This document shows positions 19,082 through 29,154 of a stretch of DNA of 64,000 nucleotides, piece by piece. Position numbers and translations under genes: made by a program. The number at the start of each line of letters is the position of its first letter. The first letter of the stretch is position 1. Source of the stretch: Vibrio sp. SCSIO 43136 (GTDB lineage: Bacteria > Pseudomonadota > Gammaproteobacteria > Enterobacterales > Vibrionaceae); contig NZ_CP071848.1 of assembly GCF_023716565.1 (NCBI RefSeq), positions 1,550,001 through 1,614,000 of the forward strand, given 5' to 3'. The notes below the pieces were generated by a model. That model was not told where the DNA came from. It made no database searches and was given only the letters and a program-made list of their open reading frames with translations.

Positions 19082-21112
19082 TTAGAGCTGATACTTATGC
19101 AACATTGCTTGCTGATGGCCGCCAATATCTGCCACTTGTTCGGAGCTTTCTATCATGGCTTCAAGTTGGAGTTTTGTCTGATCACCCAACTCTGAAATAC
19201 TCTTAATATTGGCCGAAACATCCGCAGTTGCGCGTTCTTGTTGTTCGGTCGCTACTGAGATTTGTGTCACTCGCTGCACGATCTGGTCAATCGACCCTTC
19301 AATACTCGCAAATGTTTGTCTTACATCCTCGCTTGACGTCATTGCTTGGTTCATTTCATTGCGGCTTTCAGTCACCGCATTTCTTGCATGATTGGCCGCA
19401 GACTGAAGCTCGGTCATCATTTCGCGAATGTTGTTCGTTTGAGTGCTGGTATTGCTGGCAAGATTTCGCACCTCGTCGGCAACTACAGCAAAGCCACGCC
19501 CCTGCTCTCCGGCTCGTGCAGCTTCTATGGCGGCATTAAGCGCAAGCAAGTTGGTGTTGTCGGCAATATTGCTGATCACATCGACCATTTCGCTAATTTG
19601 ACGTACCTTTTCGTCTAGCTCATGCATAGATGTTTCATTGGATTGCAGGGTTGTCTCTAGCATCTGCAAACGTTGTTGATTCAGGCCGATGGCTTTACTT
19701 CCAAGCTTAGATTGCTCTGAAGCCGCTTTCGACTCTTCATTTGACTCATTGGTCACTTGCGCTATTTCACGGATCGCTGATTGCAACTCAGAGACCGTGG
19801 TGACCATTTGGCTGAGTGATTGGTTTTGAGTCTCAAGACTTTTCTCTGTCTCTTCTGCAGCAGAGTGACTTATCTCTGCCGTTTGATACAAGGTTTCGCA
19901 GTTACTCGTTACCATCGACAAAGACTCTTGGGTCGAAACAATGACGCGATTTAATCTTTCAGCGATGACCCGCATCTCATAAGGACCAATTAGCTCAGCT
20001 TGTTGGTTAAACTCATGATTGTTTAGAAGCTTCAGCTGACCTGTTAGGTTTTTAAGCCCTTTGGTGATCCAGCGACGCACTTGGCGACCAGCGATTAAAA
20101 TGATGCTGACGATGAGCAAAGAGACATAAATCAGTATATTAGTGACTTGGGCGATGGTTGATTTTACCAAGTCTTCGCTATTACCAATGAGCTGCTCTGA
20201 TTGGACCGACAGAGAGTTCAACATAGCAATCATCGCCGTCACATTTTGAGAGGCATGTTGAAGCAATGACTTTTGTTTTTGCATCAGTTGGATGCGTTCC
20301 AGCGTTAAGTCGATCACTCCGCCATCTTTAAAGCCTTCTTTCACCATGTCATAAGGTGCTATCAAACTTGCAAATTCCGCAACATCCGGATGCCACTCAG
20401 CGAAGTCGTCATAACCGAGGTTTATCCCAGCGATACGGTTCCCTAACTCTCGTCTCGCTTTGTCCGCCTTGTCTAGGTCAGACTCAACTAATAGCATCAA
20501 GAAGGTACTTTCCATCGCACTGGCACTAGCAATGAAACGATTCGCTGCATCCTGTGCTTCAGGGTTATCTTGTGCAAGAAAAGAGCTGACTCGGCTCATC
20601 TCAGGTCCAATAGAGCTTAATCCATAGCGAAAGCCAGGAATGATTGCATCAAGCTCTTCGGATATTTTCAAGACAGCTTCTTGATTGGCCATGATCAACT
20701 GGGCATCGCTAATCAACGTATCAGATTTAGCGAAAAAGGCTTCTCGGTCATCCGCTGAGACAATTTCAGGAAGTTCACGTGTAACATCGATAAGTTCTTG
20801 AATATTGGATTGCGCATCTAGTTGGAGTCTTTCATACTCATTTTTTGCAGTGCTCAATTGTTCAAGGTTTTCACTTTGCATTGCAGAGTTAAGCACTTTA
20901 ATTTGAGTAAGTACATTTTGCGTGAGTTGTGCATTCGACATAGCCACTGGGAGAGCATTTTGCGAAAGGCTATCGAACTGCTCACCCACTCGTTGCAAAC
21001 CTTGATGGCTAATCCATGCTAATACTGCAACTAAAATGCCGATTGTCGTAAAAATTGCGATAATCGCTTGCGTCAATGAAAGTGAAAATCGACGCTTTTT
21101 GAGCTGTTCCAT
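19082..21112 (-). CDS. Methyl-accepting chemotaxis protein
   Basis: 676 residues. TM1 ~15-35, a large ~280-residue helical periplasmic domain (4-helix-bundle/HBM size), TM2 ~320-340, a HAMP-like segment, and the signalling hairpin with [21 protein letters not shown] (~520). Full-length with no CheR-docking pentapeptide. The ligand is unknown. Convergent with the hydroxylase gene; divergent from the NlpC/P60 gene. Confidence 0.92.
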   Translation of the reverse strand: MEQLKKRRFSLSLTQAIIAIFTTIGILVAVLAWISHQGLQRVGEQFDSLSQNALPVAMSNAQLTQNVLTQIKVLNSAMQSENLEQLSTAKNEYERLQLDAQSNIQELIDVTRELPEIVSADDREAFFAKSDTLISDAQLIMANQEAVLKISEELDAIIPGFRYGLSSIGPEMSRVSSFLAQDNPEAQDAANRFIASASAMESTFLMLLVESDLDKADKARRELGNRIAGINLGYDDFAEWHPDVAEFASLIAPYDMVKEGFKDGGVIDLTLERIQLMQKQKSLLQHASQNVTAMIAMLNSLSVQSEQLIGNSEDLVKSTIAQVTNILIYVSLLIVSIILIAGRQVRRWITKGLKNLTGQLKLLNNHEFNQQAELIGPYEMRVIAERLNRVIVSTQESLSMVTSNCETLYQTAEISHSAAEETEKSLETQNQSLSQMVTTVSELQSAIREIAQVTNESNEESKAASEQSKLGSKAIGLNQQRLQMLETTLQSNETSMHELDEKVRQISEMVDVISNIADNTNLLALNAAIEAARAGEQGRGFAVVADEVRNLASNTSTQTNNIREMMTELQSAANHARNAVTESRNEMNQAMTSSEDVRQTFASIEGSIDQIVQRVTQISVATEQQERATADVSANIKSISELGDQTKLQLEAMIESSEQVADIGGHQQAMLHKYQL

Positions 21113-21211
21113 AGAATCTTCCTGAACTCAAAATTAAAGTAGTGAATTATTGTCGGAAGATAGTACGACGCTTTTATGACAAAAATATTTCCAATTGATG
21201 TATAGATTACA

Positions 21212-21703
21212 ATGCTTAAAATACAAACACTTATACTGACAAAAATCTGCTTATCTGCGTTATTCATAAGCGGATGTAGCTCGCAAAACTCGTCGAAGTT
21301 CGATACAAAGAGTGAGCTACAAAATAAAAATATGGTAGTACTTTCAACACATTGGGAAAACATCTATCGCGAATGGAGAGACGTTCCCTACCGCTGGGGA
21401 GGTAACTCTAAGTTTGGAATAGATTGCAGTGGCTTCACTCAGATAGCGTTTCAGGGCTATAGCGTAACACCACTCAAAAGGACCACACATGAACAGGTCA
21501 AGCAGGGGCAGTCAGTCAGTTACACCAATGCGAAACAGGGAGATCTGGTATTTTTTAAGCTACGAGGAAAGCAAAACCACGTGGGAGTGTATTTAGGAGG
21601 AAATCAATTTCTACATGCGTCCACGTCAAAGGGGGTCATTATCTCAAGACTCGACAACCCGTATTGGGCAGACGCATTTTGGCAATTTAGACGTGTAAAC
21701 TAG
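21212..21703 (+). CDS. NlpC/P60-family lipoprotein, probable peptidoglycan endopeptidase
   Basis: 163 residues. The signal sequence ends in the lipobox FISGC (Cys ~21). The catalytic domain has Cys in GIDCSGFTQIAF, His in NHVGVYLGG and a third His in FLHAS, the C-H-H triad of Spr/MepS-type D,L-endopeptidases that cut mDAP-D-Ala crosslinks. The size matches MepS/MepH. The last four bases overlap the stop of the convergent DUF3802 gene. The Shine-Dalgarno is weak. Confidence 0.88.
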   Translation: MLKIQTLILTKICLSALFISGCSSQNSSKFDTKSELQNKNMVVLSTHWENIYREWRDVPYRWGGNSKFGIDCSGFTQIAFQGYSVTPLKRTTHEQVKQGQSVSYTNAKQGDLVFFKLRGKQNHVGVYLGGNQFLHASTSKGVIISRLDNPYWADAFWQFRRVN

Positions 21704-22044
21704 TCGTAAATGGCAACTGCTGAATCAAATAGGTTCTTTACTAAGCCAATATACTCATCGAGAAAGACGATTTGCTCGTTGGTTGCTTTTTTAGACCAGG
21801 CACCAGCAAGCACTTCGCCTAGATCTTCAACCACAGAATCAGCTTCTTTGAGTAATTTGAATCGAACACTAGAGTGAAGCTCTGGGTTTTGATCAAATAA
21901 CGCCATAATGTTGGTGGCAATCATGTCGGTGACGACGTCTTCAATGCTCTCGTCGCCCGTATCCCCTTCCTGAGATGCGAAAATATCTAGGTTTAATGTT
22001 AAGTGCTCAATAAGAGCGAGATAGCCATCAGTTTCTACTACCAC
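21700..22044 (-). CDS. DUF3802 family protein
   Basis: 114 residues, from GTG 22044 with GGAG seven bases upstream. All-helical and acidic, with no motif of known function. I recognise it with moderate confidence as DUF3802, a family seen in Vibrio and related genera. It lies downstream of, and on the same strand as, the GGDEF gene with an ~90-base gap. Confidence 0.65.
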   Translation of the reverse strand: MVVETDGYLALIEHLTLNLDIFASQEGDTGDESIEDVVTDMIATNIMALFDQNPELHSSVRFKLLKEADSVVEDLGEVLAGAWSKKATNEQIVFLDEYIGLVKNLFDSAVAIYD

Positions 22045-22132
22045 TATTTTTCTCCACCTTAAGTTTGGTGTTTATATCTACGTATAAGTAAATAGTATGA
22101 CATCTCAAGAGATTTTCATACATTGATTGTGA

Positions 22133-23086
22133 TTACTGATAGATTGTAGACAGATTTCTGCCAGATTGTTTTGACGTGTATAACGCTTTGTCTGCAGCTT
22201 CCAACCATTGAGTATGGCTTTCCATATCGGGATCAATCTGACAAATACCCAAACTGATGGTATAGCGGATCGGCTCTCCTTCATAATCAACGATGCCTGC
22301 TTCCACTTTCTTACGCAAACGTTCCGAGAAATAGTGTGCTTGCTCAGCGTTAGTATCAGGGAGAAGGACACCAAATTCCTCACCACCATATCGGCCACAG
22401 ACATCAGCTTTGCGCACCGTTTGCTTAAGTAAATAAGCGGTGTTACGAATGACACCATCTCCAGCCGTATGCCCGTAGGTGTCGTTTACTTTCTTAAAGA
22501 AATCAATATCAAACATCACCAGGGTTGCAATAGAAGAAACGGTTTGGCACCTTGCAAACTGTTCTTGTAAGCACTGTTCCCAATATCCGCGGTTATATAG
22601 CCCTGTTAGGCCGTCGGTTCGACTCAACTGACTAAGCTTTTGGTTCGACTCTTTGAGGAAAAGCTTTTTCTTGGCAATATCAGACACGTCTTGCACCTTG
22701 ATGCTGACGTGAGTGATCTCTCCAGTTAGCGATCGAAGTGGGCTAAATACCACGTTTTGGTACATCTTACTCAGCCCATGGGTAACGGGTGAAAAGTTAT
22801 TGAATTCGAACAAATACGGTCTCTCTTCCCAAGAAGAGAAGGTTCTCATTTGCAATTTGATCACTGACTGCACTTTGGCCATAAACCACGCTTTCGGCAA
22901 ATCAGGAAAGAAATCAAATAAACAATGCCCATGGATAAGATCAGAATCGATACCGCTGTAGGAGCGCATAAAGCTATTCCAAGTACAGACGTTATAATCT
23001 AGGTCGATCACGATTAACCCTGCATCCATGTTGTCCATGATCTGCATGAGTAGATGGATTTCGTTTAAGTCACTATTTTGGTTCAT
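22133..23086 (-). CDS. PAS-GGDEF diguanylate cyclase
   Basis: 317 residues. A PAS domain (~15-125: NMDAGLIVIDLDYNVCTWN) is joined to a GGDEF domain (~155-315) with active-site RYGGEEFGVLLPD and an RKAD inhibitory-site motif just before it, so it should make c-di-GMP and be feedback-inhibited. No membrane segment. It starts two bases after the stop of the REC-CheX gene, so the two are one operon and probably a signalling pair. Confidence 0.92.
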   Translation of the reverse strand: MNQNSDLNEIHLLMQIMDNMDAGLIVIDLDYNVCTWNSFMRSYSGIDSDLIHGHCLFDFFPDLPKAWFMAKVQSVIKLQMRTFSSWEERPYLFEFNNFSPVTHGLSKMYQNVVFSPLRSLTGEITHVSIKVQDVSDIAKKKLFLKESNQKLSQLSRTDGLTGLYNRGYWEQCLQEQFARCQTVSSIATLVMFDIDFFKKVNDTYGHTAGDGVIRNTAYLLKQTVRKADVCGRYGGEEFGVLLPDTNAEQAHYFSERLRKKVEAGIVDYEGEPIRYTISLGICQIDPDMESHTQWLEAADKALYTSKQSGRNLSTIYQ

Positions 23087-23088
23087 GG

Positions 23089-24054
23089 CTAGAAAGACCC
23101 GACTATTTTCTTCACTGCCCCTATCGATTGCGGGTCGATAAAGAACAACACTTCACACTCAAAATCTGAGTTCTCTGCAATATAGGTATATTCTACGGTA
23201 AAGATCTCATCGTAACTGGTCTGCCCTAACGTACTGAAATCACTTCTAATTCGATCGATAATAGACGGCTGGCGTAGAGAAAACGGACTATCGAGCTGAT
23301 CACCCAATGACACCAGGTAAGAAGATATCAAAATGCTGGCGAGGTTAAGGACAGTTTCGTTGTAGGTGGAGTCTTCTGACACAAAGGCCAGTTTAGCCCC
23401 CATTTCAGTAATGTCATCTCCGCGCATACAGACTAATGCCTCACCGTGAATACCTCCACCAACAAAACGCTGAGCGACAGCTACGGCCCCTTCTCTATGC
23501 AGGACATCATCGACCATCATTGCCACTTCACCGCTATTGATTAGTCCTAAGTGCGGTACCGGTAGGTGAATGAAATGACCAAAATGGTCAGACATTAATG
23601 CAGCGCCACGGCCTATTGCAATATTGCTTAGCTCTTTGAACTTCACTAACGGGTCAATGGCAACTTCTTGACTATTGCTGCCACTGGTTTGATGAAATTT
23701 AAGCCCTAGCGACGCTAATAAGGGAGCGGCGACCTGTTGTTTGAATGGCTTCTCTATAAAGGCATGTGCCCCCATCGATAAACAGCGCCTTTTAGCTTCT
23801 TGCTGAATATCCCCGGAGACCACCACAACTTTGGTGTGGTAATTAGATACTGGAAGAACAGAAAGCACTTCATACCCGTCCATGACAGGCATATTTAAGT
23901 CAAGAAACATAACATCAATATTTTGCTCAGACAGTATGCTCAGTGCCTCACGGCCATCCTCAGCGAGAAGAATATGTAACCCCTCCCACTGGGTAATGCT
24001 GCGAGCTAAAGACTTTCGTGCGAGAGCAGAGTCATCGCAAATTAGTACTTTCAT
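23089..24054 (-). CDS. Response regulator with CheX/CheC-like output domain
   Basis: 321 residues. A receiver domain (1-~115) with Asp in VMFLDLNMPVMDG and Lys in IEKPF is followed by a CheC/CheX-like domain (~130-321). CheX-type domains dephosphorylate CheY in chemotaxis. Here the motif is divergent, so phosphatase activity is unproven. It precedes a diguanylate cyclase in the same operon, suggesting a switch that couples phosphorelay to c-di-GMP. The 290-base upstream gap to the fructosamine kinase gene holds the divergent promoters; I saw no clear operator there. Confidence 0.85.
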   Translation of the reverse strand: MKVLICDDSALARKSLARSITQWEGLHILLAEDGREALSILSEQNIDVMFLDLNMPVMDGYEVLSVLPVSNYHTKVVVVSGDIQQEAKRRCLSMGAHAFIEKPFKQQVAAPLLASLGLKFHQTSGSNSQEVAIDPLVKFKELSNIAIGRGAALMSDHFGHFIHLPVPHLGLINSGEVAMMVDDVLHREGAVAVAQRFVGGGIHGEALVCMRGDDITEMGAKLAFVSEDSTYNETVLNLASILISSYLVSLGDQLDSPFSLRQPSIIDRIRSDFSTLGQTSYDEIFTVEYTYIAENSDFECEVLFFIDPQSIGAVKKIVGSF

Positions 24055-24346
24055 ATCAACAAGTAAATTGAAAATTCAAACAAAGGAACACTATACTTTT
24101 CCCATCAAATTTCGCCAAGATTTGAACCAATCTCATGTTTAAAAGAGGACTTGTCTCACAATGCGCCGTGTAAACCTGAGATCGGTTCAGACTTTGTGTG
24201 CAAAGTTCAGCGCCAATATATTTGTTATTGCAGTCACCAAATAGACCAATTTAATAATAAATCTTATGGCTATGTGCCCGAATTAACAGTTAATTACCGT
24301 ATATGCGCTAATATAATTTTGTAGCGGGTTCATTTGAGGAGTGAAT

Positions 24347-25234
24347 ATGTGGCAATCCATCACAAAACAGCTTTCTGATGTACTAATGTTCGACTTTAAA
24401 ATCGAGGAGCGTGTGCGAATCGAAGGTGGCGATATTAGTAAGTGCTATATGATCAGCGACGGTGAACAGCGTTACTTCATCAAAGTCAACGACCGGGAAT
24501 TTCTTCCCAGATTTGAGGCCGAAGCCGATGGTCTAAGACATTTGAGCAAAACCGACTCGATATTCGTTCCCGAATACGTTCACCATGGCATCTCTAAAGA
24601 CTGCTCTTTCATCGTACTAAACTACATACCTTTGAAACCTTTAGAGTGCGATAAAGGCAACTACAAACTCGGCCTGCAACTCGCCAAGCTTCATAATTGG
24701 GGCGAACAGAAAGAGTATGGATTTGACCAAGACAACTATGTCGGTGCGACACTGCAACCAAATAATTGGAACAAAAATTGGGCACGTTTTTTCTCTGAAC
24801 AACGTATCGGGTGGCAACTGCAATTATTGCAAGAGAAGGGTATTGAGTTCGGACCTGCGGACCTAATTGTCGATACAGTCTATGATGTTTTGAGAGGCCA
24901 TTCACCGAAACCTTCGTTACTCCATGGCGATCTATGGAGTGGTAATGCGTCCAACTCCGCCTTTGGACCAATCTGCTACGATCCCGCTTGTTATTGGGGA
25001 GACAGTGAGTGTGATATTGCCATGACAGAATTATTTGGCGGTTTTCTGCCTGATTTTTACCAAGGTTATGAAAGTGTTCGACCACTGCCGTTCGAGTACC
25101 AACAAAGAAAGCCTGTTTATAACCTTTATCATGTACTCAACCACTGTAATTTGTTTGGTGGTCACTATCTCGATGAAGCTACAGCGCTCATCGAGCAGTT
25201 GCTAGAAGATCACCGTACAGTATCACCCCGCTAA
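24347..25234 (+). CDS. Fructosamine kinase family protein
   Basis: 295 residues. Aminoglycoside-phosphotransferase/choline-kinase fold with the catalytic HGDLWSGNA loop (~195) and the Mg-binding CYDPACYWGDSECDIAM segment typical of the YniA/FN3K family, which phosphorylates sugars attached to protein amines. ATG 24347 has GAGGA six bases upstream; a GTG at 24341 abuts the Shine-Dalgarno and is less likely. Monocistronic, followed by a hairpin. Confidence 0.88.
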   Translation: MWQSITKQLSDVLMFDFKIEERVRIEGGDISKCYMISDGEQRYFIKVNDREFLPRFEAEADGLRHLSKTDSIFVPEYVHHGISKDCSFIVLNYIPLKPLECDKGNYKLGLQLAKLHNWGEQKEYGFDQDNYVGATLQPNNWNKNWARFFSEQRIGWQLQLLQEKGIEFGPADLIVDTVYDVLRGHSPKPSLLHGDLWSGNASNSAFGPICYDPACYWGDSECDIAMTELFGGFLPDFYQGYESVRPLPFEYQQRKPVYNLYHVLNHCNLFGGHYLDEATALIEQLLEDHRTVSPR

Positions 25235-25252
25235 AGCCCCTACGGTACTTTT

Positions 25253-25286
25253 GTGAGTAGCACGAGATTTTATTCATGCTACTCAC
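25253..25286. terminator. 10-bp inverted repeat after the fructosamine kinase gene
   Basis: GTGAGTAGCA and TGCTACTCAC are perfect complements with a 14-base loop. The T-tract (ATTCCAATTTTC) is weak, so this may be a terminator or another structured element. Confidence 0.5.
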
Positions 25287-25459
25287 ATTCCAATTTTCAC
25301 AGACCTTTAATTTAATATTACGAGTCACTTCAAACTATCCTGCCAGTTATGTCTCATTCTTTGCACTGTTTCAACTTTGCCACTTAATTCATCTCCATAA
25401 ACAACTTTCGCACCTAAGATGAAGGTATGTGGACCTTTTAAGACGTAAGGAACGAGCCT

Positions 25460-25663
25460 ATGCAAAACTACACCGAGAAGAGTGTTAACTGCCCACATTG
25501 TGGGCATATGATCAGAATCACCCTAGACGCATCTAACGGCAGCCAAGAGTTTTATGATGACTGTCCAGCGTGTTGCCACGCTATTCATCTCAATATGATG
25601 GTTGATGACTTACACGATGAAGTGAAGTTGACGGTGGATGCTGATGATGAACAGATATTCTAA
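25460..25663 (+). CDS. CPXCG-motif cysteine-rich small protein
   Basis: 67 residues: CPHCG near the N-terminus and CPACC ~27 residues on, forming a probable zinc ribbon, with an acidic tail. The family (PF14255) is widespread in Gammaproteobacteria with no known function. ATG 25460 follows AAGGAACG. Confidence 0.88.
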   Translation: MQNYTEKSVNCPHCGHMIRITLDASNGSQEFYDDCPACCHAIHLNMMVDDLHDEVKLTVDADDEQIF

Positions 25664-25677
25664 ATTGCTTCAATGAA

Positions 25678-25712
25678 GAAAGGGCCAACATAATGTCGGC
25701 CCTTTCTTTATT
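25678..25712. terminator. Bidirectional terminator between the CPXCG gene and ribE
   Basis: GAAAGGGCC-N11-GGCCCTTTC, a 9-bp perfect stem followed by TTTATTT on the plus strand, between convergent genes. Confidence 0.8.
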
Positions 25713-26326
25713 TAAACTCCTCGTTGAGCTAGCACCCGTTCAACGGTATCTACAATCGCTTGTGTTTGTGGGTCAACTTCAATATTGACCTTATCGCCCA
25801 CTTCTCGCTCTCCAAAAAGTGTACGGTTAAGCGTTTCTGGAATGAGGTGAACATTGAATCGGTGTTGTTGAACTTCACCAATCGTCAATGAACATCCATC
25901 TATACCGATATAGCCCTTCGCCAATACATACTTCGCCATTTCTAAATTTGGCAGTTCAAACCAAACCGTGCAGTTCGTTTCCATTTTAACCAAATCACAA
26001 ATAGTCGCCACATTGCTGATATGGCCAGACATAGAGTGACCACCAATCTCATCACCAAATTTAGCTGCTCGTTCGATGTTAACAGAGCAACCTTCAGTCA
26101 GCAGCCCAAGGTTAGTTTTGTCTAAGGTTTCCTGCATGAGATCAAACCAAACTCGGTTGCTCTCTATTTTGGTCACGGTTAAGCAGCAACCATTATGCGC
26201 AACTGATGCCCCGATTTGTAACCCTTGTATGAGCTCTGGAGTCAATTCGATGACGTGGGTTTGAAAACGCTCTTTTTTGATGATTTCAACAACTGGCGCT
26301 GTTCCTTGAACGATACCTGTAAACAT
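25712..26326 (-). CDS. ribE: Riboflavin synthase alpha subunit
   Basis: 204 residues built from two lumazine-binding repeats (~1-97, 98-190). The conserved opening MFTGIVQGTA and repeated SVAHNGCCLTV / GIDGCSLTIGEV motifs are diagnostic. It converts two 6,7-dimethyl-8-ribityllumazine molecules into riboflavin plus the pyrimidine precursor. Divergent from norM, as in other vibrios. I see no FMN riboswitch in the 178-base gap. Confidence 0.95.
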   Translation of the reverse strand: MFTGIVQGTAPVVEIIKKERFQTHVIELTPELIQGLQIGASVAHNGCCLTVTKIESNRVWFDLMQETLDKTNLGLLTEGCSVNIERAAKFGDEIGGHSMSGHISNVATICDLVKMETNCTVWFELPNLEMAKYVLAKGYIGIDGCSLTIGEVQQHRFNVHLIPETLNRTLFGEREVGDKVNIEVDPQTQAIVDTVERVLAQRGV

Positions 26327-26504
26327 AAATTCCTCTATCGCTGCTTTTGTAAGCAGTAGTTTTATTTCTTTTACCGATTTTTCGATTTTGATTTGGTATC
26401 AGCAATCGATTTCTCTATCATAACCAGATTCTTTCGCCACCGTGTCTTTTATCTCGAAGAATCGACCGTGGGTCCTGCTTTTCTACCTCATTTTGGAGTT
26501 GTTT

Positions 26505-27878
26505 TTGTATCGATACAAAAATGAAGCATCAGCGCTTATAAAGCTCGCTTCTCCCGTACTCATCGCCTCTGTTTCACAAACTGGAATGGGGTTTGTAGAT
26601 ACTGTCATGGCCGGTGGCGTTAGCCCAACCGACATGGCGGCTGTAGCTGTTGCGACCAGTGTTTGGCTTCCGACTATCCTATTTGGTATCGGGCTTATCA
26701 TGGCGCTTGTCCCGATCATTGCTCAGTTAAACGGCGCAGGTAAAACCAAACAGATCCCATTTGAAGTGCAGCAAGGCGTGTTTCTCGCTTTACTCATTAC
26801 ATTACCTGTGGTTTTGGTCTTGGCACAAACCCAATTCATCCTAGGGTGGATGAATGTCGAAGATGTAATGGCAGAGAAAGCGACTGGGTACATGTATGCC
26901 ATGATGACCGCAGCGCCCGCCTTCTTACTGTTTCAAGTATTGAGAAGTTACACCGATGGCATGTCTTTAACTAAGCCTGCGATGGTGATTGGTTTTGTCG
27001 GTTTGGTTCTCAACATCCCATTAAACTGGATGTTCGTTTACGGCAAATTGGGAATGCCTGCCCTAGGAGGCGTCGGTTGTGGTGTTGCGACAACTATTGT
27101 TTACTGGAGCATGTTGGCAATGATGCTGATCTATATACTGCGCTCTAAAAGACTTAGCAAAGTTGGAGTGTTCGATAAACTCATTCCGCCGCAAGTTAAA
27201 GCAATTAAACGACTGTTTGGCCTCGGGCTACCTGTCGCTGCATCGATGTTCTTCGAAGTGACCTTGTTTGCCGTGGTAGCACTGTTAATTGCCCCGCTGG
27301 GTTCGATGACGGTTGCAGCGCACCAAGTCGCTATGAACTTTTCATCTTTAGTGTTCATGCTTCCTTTAAGCATCGCTACCGCTGTGAGTATTCGCGTTGG
27401 GCATAAAATGGGGGAAGAGTCTGTCGAGGGTGCGATGATTGCAAGTCGCGTTGGCATTGTCGTTGGCTTACTGATGGCAATGACCACCGCCGTATTTACG
27501 GTGGTTTTTCGCGAGCAAATCGCCGAGCTTTACACCGACGATCCTGAAGTTATCTTGATGGCTGGTAGCTTAATGTTTCTCGCCGCTGTCTATCAGTGTA
27601 CCGACTCGGTGCAGATCATCGCCGGAGGCGCATTGCGTGGCTATAAAGACATGAAGGCTATTTTTGTGCGCACCTTCATTTCATATTGGGTATTTGGGCT
27701 TCCGAGTGGCTATCTGTTAGGTGCCACAACAGTATTTACTCACGAACCTCTTGGTGCACCTGGTTATTGGATTGGCATTATCATCGGTCTTTCAATCGCC
27801 GCATTAATGTTAGGACAACGTCTACTGTGGATGCACAGACAAGAACAAAGTGTCCAACTTGAGTTCGCCGCCAAATAA
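26505..27878 (+). CDS. norM: MATE-family Na+-coupled multidrug efflux pump NorM
   Basis: 457 residues, 12 membrane helices. Opening YRYKNEASALIKLASPVLIA and the blocks SQTGMGFVDTVMAGG and TDGMSLTKPAMVIGF match Vibrio NorM, which exports fluoroquinolones and cationic drugs using Na+. I choose TTG 26505: GGAG lies six bases upstream and the protein then has the usual NorM length. The frame stays open upstream to 26442, which would add an implausible 21-residue extension. Confidence 0.93.
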   Translation: MYRYKNEASALIKLASPVLIASVSQTGMGFVDTVMAGGVSPTDMAAVAVATSVWLPTILFGIGLIMALVPIIAQLNGAGKTKQIPFEVQQGVFLALLITLPVVLVLAQTQFILGWMNVEDVMAEKATGYMYAMMTAAPAFLLFQVLRSYTDGMSLTKPAMVIGFVGLVLNIPLNWMFVYGKLGMPALGGVGCGVATTIVYWSMLAMMLIYILRSKRLSKVGVFDKLIPPQVKAIKRLFGLGLPVAASMFFEVTLFAVVALLIAPLGSMTVAAHQVAMNFSSLVFMLPLSIATAVSIRVGHKMGEESVEGAMIASRVGIVVGLLMAMTTAVFTVVFREQIAELYTDDPEVILMAGSLMFLAAVYQCTDSVQIIAGGALRGYKDMKAIFVRTFISYWVFGLPSGYLLGATTVFTHEPLGAPGYWIGIIIGLSIAALMLGQRLLWMHRQEQSVQLEFAAK

Positions 27879-27898
27879 CTAGGCGTATCGACCTAAGA

Positions 27899-27926
27899 AA
27901 TAGCCAACTCAGTTGGCTATTTTTCT
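27899..27926. terminator. Bidirectional terminator between norM and the ligase gene
   Basis: AATAGCCAAC-TCA-GTTGGCTATT, a 10-bp perfect stem followed by T residues, overlapping the last codons of the convergent ligase gene. Confidence 0.8.
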
Positions 27927-28768
27927 ATCCGCTCTCGCAGCAGCCTAGCAAATTTTGGAAGTCCTTTATGGGTGTAACCGTTGAAACGATACGTGATTAC
28001 TGTACCAATCGGTAATGGCTCTTGGCGCATTTCATCACTCAGTCCAGAGCCTAAATTAAATTCAGTGCCATCTTCTGTTTGAACAATCAATGCCCCTACT
28101 TGCCCTTGGTACTTTCCTTTCCCCTGCGTATAACCAATGACCGTCGCTTCTGCATCTTGGTATGGTTTGAGCTTTAGTAGCGCCTCCGAACGCCCATGAA
28201 TATAAGGTGTATTGATTGCGCGCAACATCACCCCCTCACCCTTCTCAGACTCAATTGTATTAAGTAGTCTAAATAACGCTAACTCATCGCTGAGCTGCTG
28301 GTGCTTAACGTAACGAACATGCGACACGTTCGCCTGTTCTACCCAGTGTTGTATGTAAAGATAGCGCTGGGGATAATCTCCCTTAGCATCGGGTGCATCA
28401 AACACCATCAGCGAGATTTGTTTCCACGCCTCATCACTAGGAACATGGTCGAGCACCGTTTGTTGTACTACATGAAAGTTTCCCCGACCGGCCCACAATT
28501 CACCCTCTATCGCTTCTTTGGGTAAGCCCTCTACAAACCATGTGGGCGCATATATTGGGTTGCCATTGCGAGTCAGTAGCTTTTCACCATCCCAAACCGC
28601 CCGAATACCATCCAGTTTTTCGCTAACCCAATAGCTCTTAAAATCAATATCAGATTGATAATCTTGAGCAAGAGTGACTTTAAGTGGCAGTGTATCGGCC
28701 AAAATATCCGCATTACTGTAACCACAAGCCATGATAGCAATCGCCAGCGCACTGTATTTTATCTGCAT
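27917..28768 (-). CDS. ATP-dependent DNA ligase with signal peptide
   Basis: 283 residues from ATG 28768, which has AGAGGCG upstream. Motif I with the adenylated Lys is EKLDGIRAVWDG; other nucleotidyltransferase motifs are TRNG, EGELWAGRG, EKGEGVMLRA and LLKLKPY. A C-terminal OB domain is present and extra DNA-binding domains are absent, as in the minimal ligases of Vibrio, Haemophilus and Neisseria. The N-terminus is a likely Sec signal (about 18 residues, ALAIAIMACGYSNA), which points to the periplasm and a role in handling taken-up DNA. Earlier in-frame starts would place the signal inside the protein and are unlikely. Confidence 0.92.
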   Translation of the reverse strand: MQIKYSALAIAIMACGYSNADILADTLPLKVTLAQDYQSDIDFKSYWVSEKLDGIRAVWDGEKLLTRNGNPIYAPTWFVEGLPKEAIEGELWAGRGNFHVVQQTVLDHVPSDEAWKQISLMVFDAPDAKGDYPQRYLYIQHWVEQANVSHVRYVKHQQLSDELALFRLLNTIESEKGEGVMLRAINTPYIHGRSEALLKLKPYQDAEATVIGYTQGKGKYQGQVGALIVQTEDGTEFNLGSGLSDEMRQEPLPIGTVITYRFNGYTHKGLPKFARLLRERIEK

Positions 28769-28987
28769 AATCGCCTCTAAGTTGGGTCGTTGTTTCCAAC
28801 TTAGCAATAAATTACGCTTGCCCTCCCCACTTCGGCCTCACATTGCGAGCAAAGGCTTTGAGTGACAAAAATCACAATTACATTGCGCACTCTGGCCTCT
28901 AACCTCGTCACAGAACCTAATTCTGACTGTTAAACCATCAAGATGAACATAAAGACGCCAAACGGTTCAAATTATTGCATTTTGTAC

Positions 28988-29016
28988 TTGCGCCAAAGAT
29001 CGGCACTCGTTAATAT
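28988..29016 (+). promoter_or_regulatory. Sigma-70 promoter of the tRNA-Val genes
   Basis: -35 TTGCGC at 28988 and -10 TAATAT at 29011 are 17 bases apart. The start would be near 29023, 14 bases before the first tRNA. Confidence 0.6.
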
Positions 29017-29036
29017 CTCAACCGTTCGAAGGAAAT

Positions 29037-29113
29037 GGGTCCGTAGCTCAGTTGGTTAGAGTACTACCTTGACATGGTAGGGGTCGGCGATTCGAGTTCG
29101 CCCGGACCCACCA
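29037..29113 (+). tRNA. tRNA-Val (GAC)
   Basis: 77 bases with encoded CCA. The acceptor stem GGGTCCG pairs with CGGACCC; the anticodon stem CTACC/GGTAG holds loop TTGACAT, anticodon GAC. TTCGAGT T-loop is present. Confidence 0.97.
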
Positions 29114-29154
29114 CTTCCTTTAAAAGCACTAACCTCGCTTAGAACACAAAATTT

